The translations under genes and the position numbers were made by a program. The notes under the pieces were generated by a model. The model was not told the DNA's origin. It did no database searches and saw only the letters and a program-made list of their open reading frames with translations. From Bacteroidales bacterium (GTDB lineage: Bacteria > Bacteroidota > Bacteroidia > Bacteroidales > Muribaculaceae): DNA of 49,811 nucleotides. The DNA lies in the NCBI GenBank assembly GCA_022768005.1, contig JALEMF010000020.1:1-49811 (forward strand), given 5' to 3'. How positions within the stretch are numbered: position 1 is the first letter of the stretch; each line of letters starts with the position of its first letter. This document shows, piece by piece, positions 1 through 6,488 of the stretch.

Positions 1-237
1 GTAAGCCGCAAGATAGCATTAACACCGGGCGACTGGACAGTGATGGAAACAGGCTGGAGTTGGACATACACCGGCAAGTCTGCATCAAATGAAACAGTTC
101 TCGGCAATCCGGCAATCAAACGTACAATTTCTGATAACCCGAGTGATGCAGAACGTATTTTCAGTTTCACAAACACCAAGAACACTTCAGTGCCAAATGC
201 TGAAAAAGTCAAAGTGAATGACAATATGAAGAAGTAA
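1..237 (+). CDS. C-terminal end of a truncated, probably surface-exposed protein
   Basis: The frame is open from base 1 to a TAA at 235-237, so only the last 78 residues of a longer protein are visible. The segment reads like a beta-sandwich domain of an adhesin-type protein: the motif TPGDWTVMETGWSWTYTG resembles the repeated prealbumin-like or SpaA-like modules of large surface proteins, where a stretch ending in TETxWSWxY is common. The extreme C terminus is lysine and asparagine rich (VKVNDNMKK) and carries no T9SS-type sorting domain. An ATG at 40 is internal rather than a start, because coding sense continues upstream to the window edge. Function cannot be assigned from this fragment. 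It is followed by a 560-bp gap filled largely with repeat material. Confidence 0.55.
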   Translation, partial: VSRKIALTPGDWTVMETGWSWTYTGKSASNETVLGNPAIKRTISDNPSDAERIFSFTNTKNTSVPNAEKVKVNDNMKK

Positions 238-250
238 TCGGCTTAAAGGA

Positions 251-412
251 AGAGTCAGACCTGTCCGGACAGTGTCCGGTACTGAAGAAGGTACGACATC
301 GGGGAGCCTCGGAGAGGCTCGACTGTAAGTAACACCGTATAAGCACGAAGTGCGCCATGCGGTGACATGATAGCCACCCTCCCCACTCGCACATCGGAGA
401 TGTGCGGACTGT
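251..412 (+). repeat. Modular hairpin repeat, copy A (full)
   Basis: Three hairpins lie in series. Hairpin 1 is a 7-bp stem (304-310 with 314-320, loop GGA) followed by CTGT at 323-326. Hairpin 2 is nested: outer CACCG/CGGTG (333-337 with 360-364) and inner GCAC-GAA-GTGC (343-353). Hairpin 3 is a 7-bp stem (389-395 with 399-405, loop GGA) followed by CTGT at 409-412. The 5' part contains ACTGAAGAAG at 281-290. About 45 bases from 323 are shared nearly exactly with the copy at 4219-4484. No coding function is supported; an antisense open frame here is a by-product of the repeat. Confidence 0.85.
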
Positions 413-528
413 AAAAAGAATATTATAGCAATATAATATATACTGAGTAATTAACAAATCAAATCTTTGCGGTATGAGGCTGTGCGAAAAGCATAGCCTC
501 ATATTCGTTTAGAAATTCATCAGTCAAT

Positions 529-691
529 CCTTGTAGTCCTTTAAGCCTTTTTAGCCCTTGCCGCCCTTTCTCCTGACACTGAAGAAGTCACATCATAGGG
601 GACCTCGCCGAGGCTCACTTATGATGTAACCTTTACTTGCTTTCATTTATAAAACCGCATCAATTTCTTCCACTTTAAATGAAATAGCCGT
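529..691 (+). repeat. Modular hairpin repeat, partial copy A2
   Basis: This partial copy has a pyrimidine-rich leader (529-575), the ACTGAAGAAG motif (578-587) and a nested hairpin in which ACATCATA (590-597) pairs with TATGATGT around an inner CCTCG/CGAGG stem. The same leader and motif precede hairpin 1 in the 4.2-kb copy. At 672-691 lies TTTAAATGAAATAGCCGT, which recurs at 38754-38770 and, inverted, at 15754-15772. In two of these three places it lies about 60 bp upstream of a promoter -7 element. Confidence 0.65.
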
Positions 692-754
692 GTTCCAAAC
701 CCCGCCCAGAGGTACAGAGAAAAATTTTTAACGCAGAATATTTTTTCATACAGT

Positions 755-773
755 AAATTTGTATTAATTTTGT
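755..773 (+). promoter_or_regulatory. Bacteroidetes-type -7 element(s) for the lipoprotein/endonuclease pair
   Basis: There are two overlapping matches to TAnnTTTG, TAAATTTG at 755-762 and TAATTTTG at 766-773, 25-43 bp upstream of the ATG at 798. A good -33 TTG is not obvious for either, so the exact start is uncertain. Confidence 0.5.
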
Positions 774-797
774 CGTTCTAACGTTCTAATTTTTAGT

Positions 798-1649
798 ATG
801 ATAAATAAGCATATTTTTTACTACTGCGTAATCACTTGTTTAACTCTATTTCTATCATCTTGTGAAAGCAGTGGAAATGAAGATAAAAAGTCAGCACTTA
901 AAAAAATTGCGGTACAGGTTATTGAATATAATCCTGCTCCGGGACAATTCGTAAATGTATATCCGGAATGTAAATCCGGTGACAGTTACGCTACAGTGCT
1001 AAGCAGAGCAAACTACGCCCTTAACAATGACAAATTAGTTACCTTAGGCAGTTTCGGCGGCTACGTAACAGTTAAGACCGAAAAACCGGTCACCGGCAAA
1101 TTCCAAGTAGCGGGAAATGCCATCGCATCAAGTGCAGAACCGGGCATCGTACAGATTTCATCAGACGGAAAGACGTGGTACACAATCTGCGGCGAACACT
1201 TCAAGGAAACTAAAAATATCACAGTGACCTACACCCGTCCCGGCGAAAACTACGATGACGATACTTATATCCCGTATAAGACGTCTGACGGTGTCACCGG
1301 CTATGTGACACGAATAACGGAATATCACACGCAGCCGTATTTTCCTCTATGGGATACAGAAAATCCTCAGACAGTGACATTTACCGGACACCGACTTCCG
1401 AACAACAGCACCTACGACAGCGACAAAGAAATGTATATCTTAAAATCATACTACGGATACGCAGATTCTTATCCCAATGCTTCATCAATGTCTTATCTTG
1501 ACCCTGCAAACATTGTTGATGAGAATATGAATCCGGCATCAATTCAATCATTCACTTATATTAAAGTTTACACCGGAGTGCTTCAGAGCAGCGGTATTCT
1601 TGGAGAATGCAGTACTGAGGTTACCGGCTTTTATGAAGTAGTTGAGTAA
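798..1649 (+). CDS. Surface lipoprotein of the Bacteroides 'cell surface protein' type, function unknown
   Basis: This 283-residue protein starts with a signal peptide and a lipobox (LFLSSC, Cys at residue 22), so it should be lipid-anchored. The residues after Cys (ESSGNEDKK) are acidic, as is common for Bacteroidetes lipoproteins exported to the cell surface. The region NPAPGQFVNVYPEC followed by SFGGYVTVK and a FQVAGNA segment matches my recollection of Bacteroides proteins annotated 'cell surface protein' or PKD-like. In those, a beta-sandwich domain carries APGQFVN and GGYITxKF motifs. No catalytic motif is visible. It lies 35 bp upstream of the endonuclease I gene on the same strand, so the two are probably cotranscribed from the promoter at about 755-773. 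Ligand and role are unknown. Confidence 0.6.
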   Translation: MINKHIFYYCVITCLTLFLSSCESSGNEDKKSALKKIAVQVIEYNPAPGQFVNVYPECKSGDSYATVLSRANYALNNDKLVTLGSFGGYVTVKTEKPVTGKFQVAGNAIASSAEPGIVQISSDGKTWYTICGEHFKETKNITVTYTRPGENYDDDTYIPYKTSDGVTGYVTRITEYHTQPYFPLWDTENPQTVTFTGHRLPNNSTYDSDKEMYILKSYYGYADSYPNASSMSYLDPANIVDENMNPASIQSFTYIKVYTGVLQSSGILGECSTEVTGFYEVVE

Positions 1650-1684
1650 AAAGAAAACTAAACTCTAACAAATATATTTTAACC

Positions 1685-4078
1685 ATGAATTTATTAAGAC
1701 GATTAACACTTTTAGTCGTTGCTATCGTTGCCGCTAACGGTTTTCAGATAGCAAATGCCGCTGAACCTGACGGCTATTACTCAAAGTGCGAAGGTAAGAC
1801 AGGTCAAGCACTTCTTACAGCACTTTATCAGACAATCACAGAACATACCACCGTGTCATACGATGGATTGTGGACAGTCTATAAGACTTCCGATGTCTAT
1901 CCCGGCGAAAACAAGATTTGGGATATGTATTCCACAAAACACTGGTCAACTACCGGCGAAAAGTGCGGTAACTACTCTTACGTAGGCGACTGCTACAACC
2001 GTGAACACTCCTTCCCCAAAAGCTGGTTCAACGATGCAAAACCTATGTACAGCGATGCTTACCATATCTATCCTACCGACGGTAAGGTGAACGGACAACG
2101 CTCTAATTACCCTTACGGCGAATGTGCCAACGGTACTACACTTCCTTCAAAAGGGGGCGTTGACGCACTCGGCAAACTCGGTAAATGTACATTCAGCGGT
2201 TATTCAGGCACAGTATTTGAACCTGTTGACGAATACAAGGGCGACTTCGCTCGTTCTTACTTCTATATGGCTACTTGCTACAACGACAGAATTGCTTCCT
2301 GGAAGAGCGATATGCTTGCAAACAATGCATACCCGTGTTTCTCTAACTGGGCATTAAATCTTCTTCTCAAGTGGCACCGTCAAGATGCCGTAAGCAAAAA
2401 GGAAACAGACCGTAACGAGGCTGTATCAAGCTATCAGAAAAACCGTAACCCGTTCATTGACCACCCTGAACTCGTTGAATACATTTGGGGTACAAAGAAA
2501 GGCGTTGCATGGTATCCGGGCGGTGAAGAAGAAGGCATCATCGCAACTCCTTCCGATGGTTCTACCGTAAATATAGGCTTGACTGCCGTAGGTGTTGCCA
2601 AGACTTACGCTATGAACGTAGCAGGTCGCGGACTTAAAGAAAATGTAACTGTATCATTGACAGGCAGCAGCACATTCAATAAAGATGTGACTACACTTAC
2701 TGCTGACGCCGTTAACAACGGAACTGCCACTATCAACATCAAGTATCTCCCTACAGTTGCTGAAACTTCAACTGCAACACTCACCCTTACCTCAGGTGAC
2801 GAAACAGTTAATGTAACTCTTACAGCTACTGCCGTAAATGGTATTCCTGCAGGTGAAGCATCAGAAGTGACTGAAGACTCTTTCATAGCAAACTGGGTTA
2901 ACATTTCAGGTGACGCTACATATAAGCTATATGTAAACGTTAACGGCTCATTGCTTCCGGGCTATCCTGTTGACGTTAAAGCATCTGCTGAAAAACACAC
3001 AGTGACAGGTCTTACTCCTTCCACTGATTACTCTTATTACCTCGCTTACGGTGATTTGAAATCCGAAGTAATCAATGTGACTACTGCCGCACCCGCTCCA
3101 TCTATCCAATTCCTATACGATGGTGAACTTTACTTCACAGCCGTTGCAGGCGAACCGTCTGAAGTAGCAGAACTCCTCGTTGAAATAGAAAATATTTCCG
3201 AAAACGTTGTAGTATCCGTAACAGAGCCGTTCCAAGTTTCTACAGATAAGACAAACTGGTCAACCGCTGCCGTACTCCTCCCCGGAGAAGATAGAATTTA
3301 CCTCCGCCTTATGGGTCAGACAACAGGTAACTACACTACAGAACTTGTAGCCGAAGCAGGCACTTACAAATCAGAAAGCGTAACTATCAAAGGTAAAGTT
3401 ACTCGTTCTATCACAGCATTTGCTGAAGACTTCGAGTCAAACTCAATATCTTGCTACTCAACCGGCGTTCTACAAGGAGATGTCGTAGAATGGTATTTGT
3501 CTGACGCAGGCACTGAAACTACAAAGGCATATCTTTACAGCGGTAATCAGGCAATCCGCTTCGGTAAAACTTCATCTTCCTCATTATCAATGAATGAAGA
3601 CAAAGCAAAAGGTCTCGGTGAAGTATCATTCTACGCAAGGAATTTCGGTTCCGATAATGGTGCTGTTATCTCCGTAGAATACTCTATGGACGGCGGAGCA
3701 ACTTGGACTGCAGCAGGCACAGCAACATTGACCAACGAATACGAAAAATACTCTTACACTGTCAACAAAGAAGGTGCCGGACGTATCAGACTGAAACAAA
3801 CTACAGGTAAACGCGCTAATATTGACCTTGTTGAAATTTCCGATTACACTTCAGGTATTGAAGAAGTTGCTGATTACCACACTTGGGACGCATACAGCCT
3901 CAATGGTGAACTCGTGATTGAAAACTCCGTAGCAGGTCAACACGTCAATGTTTATTCCGTTAACGGCATTACCGAATACTCAGGCGAACTTGCAGCAGGC
4001 AATACTACCGTTAAATTAGCAAAAGGACTTTACATCGTCGTTATCGACAACTTTGCACGCAGAGTAGTAGTAAAATAA
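1685..4078 (+). CDS. Secreted endonuclease I family protein with T9SS C-terminal sorting domain
   Basis: This 797-residue protein has a signal peptide (cleavage near residue 26, after NAA). The endonuclease I domain (EndA/NucM type, beta-beta-alpha metal fold) covers roughly residues 28-275. It is recognised by YNREHSFPKSW (104-114), DAYHIYPTDGKVN (124-136) and RSYFYMATCYND. The His in REHS is the expected catalytic base and Asn136 the expected metal ligand. Several beta-sandwich segments follow: an Ig-like stretch, an FN3-like stretch and a region beginning AFAEDFES that resembles choice-of-anchor domains. The last ~70 residues, with VNVYSVNG and GLYIVVI and ending RRVVVK, fit a type A T9SS sorting domain. 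I infer a cell-surface or released nuclease that degrades extracellular DNA or RNA for nutrition or biofilm turnover. A strong terminator follows directly. Confidence 0.9.
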   Translation: MNLLRRLTLLVVAIVAANGFQIANAAEPDGYYSKCEGKTGQALLTALYQTITEHTTVSYDGLWTVYKTSDVYPGENKIWDMYSTKHWSTTGEKCGNYSYVGDCYNREHSFPKSWFNDAKPMYSDAYHIYPTDGKVNGQRSNYPYGECANGTTLPSKGGVDALGKLGKCTFSGYSGTVFEPVDEYKGDFARSYFYMATCYNDRIASWKSDMLANNAYPCFSNWALNLLLKWHRQDAVSKKETDRNEAVSSYQKNRNPFIDHPELVEYIWGTKKGVAWYPGGEEEGIIATPSDGSTVNIGLTAVGVAKTYAMNVAGRGLKENVTVSLTGSSTFNKDVTTLTADAVNNGTATINIKYLPTVAETSTATLTLTSGDETVNVTLTATAVNGIPAGEASEVTEDSFIANWVNISGDATYKLYVNVNGSLLPGYPVDVKASAEKHTVTGLTPSTDYSYYLAYGDLKSEVINVTTAAPAPSIQFLYDGELYFTAVAGEPSEVAELLVEIENISENVVVSVTEPFQVSTDKTNWSTAAVLLPGEDRIYLRLMGQTTGNYTTELVAEAGTYKSESVTIKGKVTRSITAFAEDFESNSISCYSTGVLQGDVVEWYLSDAGTETTKAYLYSGNQAIRFGKTSSSSLSMNEDKAKGLGEVSFYARNFGSDNGAVISVEYSMDGGATWTAAGTATLTNEYEKYSYTVNKEGAGRIRLKQTTGKRANIDLVEISDYTSGIEEVADYHTWDAYSLNGELVIENSVAGQHVNVYSVNGITEYSGELAAGNTTVKLAKGLYIVVIDNFARRVVVK

Positions 4079-4094
4079 CATTATTTCCCCACAT

Positions 4095-4136
4095 AAAAAA
4101 TGGAGTTACATCAATGAGGTGTAACTCCATTTTTTT
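4095..4136. terminator. Rho-independent terminator, probably bidirectional
   Basis: A perfect 10-bp stem TGGAGTTACA (4101-4110) / TGTAACTCCA (4120-4129) is flanked by A6 on the left and T7 on the right. It can therefore end transcription of the nuclease gene on the + strand and of the convergent GH3 gene on the - strand. Confidence 0.9.
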
Positions 4137-4218
4137 AATCTAAAATACTCATCATATCTCTATAAGTCATATATAGAGGATTCGCACGTCGAAGACAATT
4201 ATTGTATTATCCTCGTTC

Positions 4219-4484
4219 TGACTTTGCCGCTTTTTTGCCCTTTTTGCCATTGCAACCCTTTTCACTTGATACTGAAGAAGTTACACCATCAAAGAGCCTC
4301 GGAGACGAGTCGGACCAGTCGGACCAGTCGGAAGAGTCGGACAGTGTCCGGTGCTGAAGAAGGTGCGCCATCGGAGAGCCTCGGCGAGGCTCAGCTGTAA
4401 GTAACACCGTATAAGCACGAAGTGCGCCATGCGGTGACACTATGCCATCCTCCCCCACTCGCACGTCGGCGACGTGCGGTCTGT
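4219..4484 (+). repeat. Modular hairpin repeat, copy B (longest)
   Basis: This is the most complete copy. It has a pyrimidine-rich leader (4219-4266), ACTGAAGAAG (4271-4280), GAGCCTCGGAGA, a 9-bp tandem array (4308-4343) and a second CTGAAGAAG (4354-4362). Hairpin 1 follows (4376-4382 with 4386-4392, loop GGC, then CTGT at 4395-4398), then the nested CACCG..CGGTG hairpin. Hairpin 3 (4461-4467 with 4471-4477, loop GGC, then CTGT at 4481-4484) is GCACGTC/GACGTGC where copy A has GCACATC/GATGTGC, a compensated base-pair change. The copy lies between two convergent genes. Confidence 0.88.
4308..4343 (+). repeat. 9-bp tandem repeat inside hairpin repeat B
   Basis: Four head-to-tail units of AGTCGGACC are present, the last two with one or two substitutions (AGTCGGAAG, AGTCGGACA). 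Copy A at 253-261 has a single diverged unit, AGTCAGACC, in the same position. The array has therefore expanded or contracted between copies. Confidence 0.85.
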
Positions 4485-4512
4485 TAAATCTACCACAGCC
4501 GATATATTGATA

Positions 4513-5637
4513 TTAATTGTGAGAAGCCTTAAATGCACGTATTCTATCGTAAGACTCCTTTAGTCGCTCCGGACTTATTTTACCTTCTTTGACAGCTTTA
4601 ATTATCATTTCCACTACTGCGAACGGGCGGTCTGCTTCAAACCCTGTGGTGATATTATTTCCCATAACGAGAACGTCCGCACCGGCATTTATAGCGAGTG
4701 TTACCGCATCTTCTATGGAATAATTATCCACAATGCCTTGCATATACATATCATCGGTCAAAATCAGCCCTTGAAAGCCGAGTTTATTTCTCAGCAAGCC
4801 TGTAAGAGTGGAGTATGAAAGAGTGGCAGGATAGTTTGCATCAATATTTCTGTTAAAAATATGTGCTGTCATTATGGCATCAAGTTTTCCCGCACTGATT
4901 AGATATTGATACGGATATAGTTCACAGGGCAGCCAAGTGCTTGTCACGTCAGTCAGTCCGTAATGTGAATCGGCACTGCTGCTGCCATGTCCGGGGAAAT
5001 GCTTTACCGCGCAATATACTCCGCAAGAATGATGTGCATCTATGAATTGCTCTGCATTTTTTGCTACTACAATAGTGTCGCTTGAAAAACTCCTGTTCAA
5101 CTTGCCGATTACCGGACAATTCTCATCAATATTGACATCTATATCGGGAGCAAGATTTAAGTTAACGCCGGAATATGCTTCTTCCTGTGCCATCTGTAGT
5201 GCATAGTGGTACGTTGTGTCAGTATTATCAGTATCGCCTAAGAACTTATGGCTGACAGTGGGCAAATATCCGTACTGCGGCTTAAGTCTTGCCACGCGTC
5301 CACCTTCCTGGTCAAGTGCTATCAGGAGTTTTCCGTCGCCGTATGCTTGTAAATCCATTGTAAGACGTTTAAGACGTTCTTTATCAGTGATATTTCTTGA
5401 ACCGAGTTCTTTGCTGCCCGTAAGGTCAACATCGAAGAGGATAACTCCTCCCACGTGTAAGTCTCTGACGTACCGTGCGGCATCAGAGGTGTCCGAAATG
5501 CTGTCTCCTTTAAATCCCACCATAAGCATTTCAGCCGCATATCGGCGTAAGACGGAATCGGAATACTCTACTTGTGCCGCAGCCGAAAAATTAACTGCTA
5601 ACAGAAAAGTAAAAAGAAGTTTGCAAATCGTTTTCAT
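4513..5637 (-). CDS. Glycoside hydrolase family 3 enzyme, beta-N-acetylglucosaminidase-like
   Basis: This 374-residue protein has a signal peptide (cleavage near residue 21, AAA-QVEY). A single GH3 N-terminal TIM-barrel domain spans the rest. The NagZ-type signature KHFPGHGSSSADSH is at residues 212-225, providing the catalytic His/Asp dyad loop. LTDDMYMQG at 293-301 carries the expected nucleophile Asp295. The length fits single-domain NagZ-like enzymes, without the C-terminal domain of GH3 beta-glucosidases. The predicted reaction is hydrolysis of beta-N-acetylhexosamine units from peptidoglycan fragments or glycans, in the periplasm because of the signal peptide. It lies 18 bp downstream of the RNA methyltransferase gene and is probably cotranscribed with it. 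Mature N-terminal Gln fits the Bacteroidetes tendency to expose Gln for cyclisation. Confidence 0.9.
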   Translation of the reverse strand: MKTICKLLFTFLLAVNFSAAAQVEYSDSVLRRYAAEMLMVGFKGDSISDTSDAARYVRDLHVGGVILFDVDLTGSKELGSRNITDKERLKRLTMDLQAYGDGKLLIALDQEGGRVARLKPQYGYLPTVSHKFLGDTDNTDTTYHYALQMAQEEAYSGVNLNLAPDIDVNIDENCPVIGKLNRSFSSDTIVVAKNAEQFIDAHHSCGVYCAVKHFPGHGSSSADSHYGLTDVTSTWLPCELYPYQYLISAGKLDAIMTAHIFNRNIDANYPATLSYSTLTGLLRNKLGFQGLILTDDMYMQGIVDNYSIEDAVTLAINAGADVLVMGNNITTGFEADRPFAVVEMIIKAVKEGKISPERLKESYDRIRAFKASHN

Positions 5638-5655
5638 GACAGTCTTTGTATGTTT

Positions 5656-6189
5656 TTAGTTAGTAATCATCTGCTGAAAAATGTGCCACAAAGCCATACC
5701 TGCAGACACGGATACGTTAAGTGAATGTTTTGTTCCTCGCTGAGGAATTTCTATGCACACGTCTGAAGCATTTACAACTGCCGGATCTACACCGTTCACT
5801 TCATGTCCCACAATTACAGCATATTTATCACCTTTCCTGACAGTAAATTTTTCAAGCGATATGCTATCTTTCACTTGTTCCAGGCAACATACGGTGTATC
5901 CGTCTTCTTTCAGAGCCGTAATAGCATCAAGTGTGTTTTCAAAATACTGCCAAGCTACGGAATCCTCTGCACCGAGTGCTGTTTTATGAATTTCAGGAGA
6001 AGGCGGTGTTGCTGTAATTCCGCACAGACAAATATGATTGACAGCAAAGGCGTCAGATGTACGAAACATTGAGCCTACATTGTTAAGACTGCGTATATTA
6101 TCAAGAACAAGCACTAATGGTAATTTCTCCTGAGTGCGATATTCTTCCGTTGAAGGACGATTCAAGTCCCAGATAGTTTTTTTCTGCAT
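5656..6189 (-). CDS. SpoU/TrmH-family RNA 2'-O-methyltransferase
   Basis: This 177-residue cytoplasmic protein has the SPOUT knot fold motifs. Motif 1 is LDNIRSLNNVGSMFRTSDAF (residues about 29-48), motif 2 is IVGHEVNGVD, and motif 3 is IEIPQRGTKHSLNVSVSAG near the C terminus. These are the residues that form the trefoil knot and bind S-adenosylmethionine. The protein is short, with no N-terminal substrate-binding domain, like TrmL/TrmH-type tRNA enzymes. The exact RNA target (tRNA position 18 or 34, or rRNA) cannot be decided from sequence alone. It is the first gene of a two-gene unit with the GH3 gene; the combination looks like simple cotranscription with no evident functional link. Confidence 0.9.
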   Translation of the reverse strand: MQKKTIWDLNRPSTEEYRTQEKLPLVLVLDNIRSLNNVGSMFRTSDAFAVNHICLCGITATPPSPEIHKTALGAEDSVAWQYFENTLDAITALKEDGYTVCCLEQVKDSISLEKFTVRKGDKYAVIVGHEVNGVDPAVVNASDVCIEIPQRGTKHSLNVSVSAGMALWHIFQQMITN

Positions 6190-6213
6190 TATTTGATATC
6201 ACTTATTCAGCAC

Positions 6214-6221
6214 CAAAATTA
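6214..6221 (-). promoter_or_regulatory. -7 element for the RNA methyltransferase/GH3 unit
   Basis: On the - strand this reads TAATTTTG, a TAnnTTTG match about 25 bp upstream of the ATG at 6189. A TTTG at 6245-6248 (- strand) lies 23 bp further upstream, slightly longer than the usual 19-21 bp spacing. Confidence 0.5.
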
Positions 6222-6284
6222 CAAAAAAAATTTGAATACGGCTACAAAGTAAGTCGGAGGATTTCAGTTGCGTACCGGTAAAGA

Positions 6285-6395
6285 AAATACGCAGGCAAAG
6301 AGTCTCGGCGAGGCGCTGTCTTTGGGAAGCGCCGTATAAGCTAAGCGCCATGCGATGATCGACAGTACTGTCATCGGTCTGTGGCAGATGCACCG
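6285..6395 (+). repeat. Modular hairpin repeat, copy C (diverged)
   Basis: The copy contains ACGCAGGCAAAGAG (6289-6302), a degenerate hairpin 1 (TCTCGGCGAGG) followed by CTGT, and the conserved CCGTATAAG....GCGCCATGCG core. Hairpin 3 here is a different sequence, GACAG-TA-CTGTC (6361-6372), still followed by ATCGGTCTGT. The 5' border ACGCAGGCAAAGAG is shared with the 27.4-kb copy. It lies between the methyltransferase gene and the terminator of the amidase operon. Confidence 0.75.
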
Positions 6396-6451
6396 AAAAA
6401 ACACTCTACTGCAAAAAGTGCCGTTTAACACGACTTTTACAGTAGAGTGTA
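6395..6451 (-). terminator. Terminator of the envelope operon (- strand)
   Basis: A long hairpin has a perfect 11-bp outer stem (6401-6411 with 6440-6450) and a partly paired inner arm (AAAAGT/ACTTTT). Read on the - strand it runs into six T residues (6400 down to 6395). It lies 38 bp beyond the stop codon of the last gene of the operon. Confidence 0.85.
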
Positions 6452-6488
6452 TCAATTAATATCGAGTATTTACGACTTATCTGTTATT

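Noticed and set aside
209-502. 97-residue open frame on the - strand over repeat copy A
   Set aside because: It lies entirely over the hairpin repeat, has a Cys/Ser/Arg-rich composition with no domain sense, and the equivalent stretch of copy B is open in a different frame. Coding is not conserved between copies.
4308-4343. Possible CRISPR-like array
   Set aside because: Units are 9 bp with no spacers, and no cas genes are present; it is a simple tandem repeat.
4207-4464. 85-residue open frame on the - strand with SDSSDWSDWSDSS
   Set aside because: The Ser/Asp/Trp run is the translation of the 9-bp tandem array; no ribosome binding signal and no agreement with copy A. Such frames may be annotated as hypothetical proteins in related genomes.
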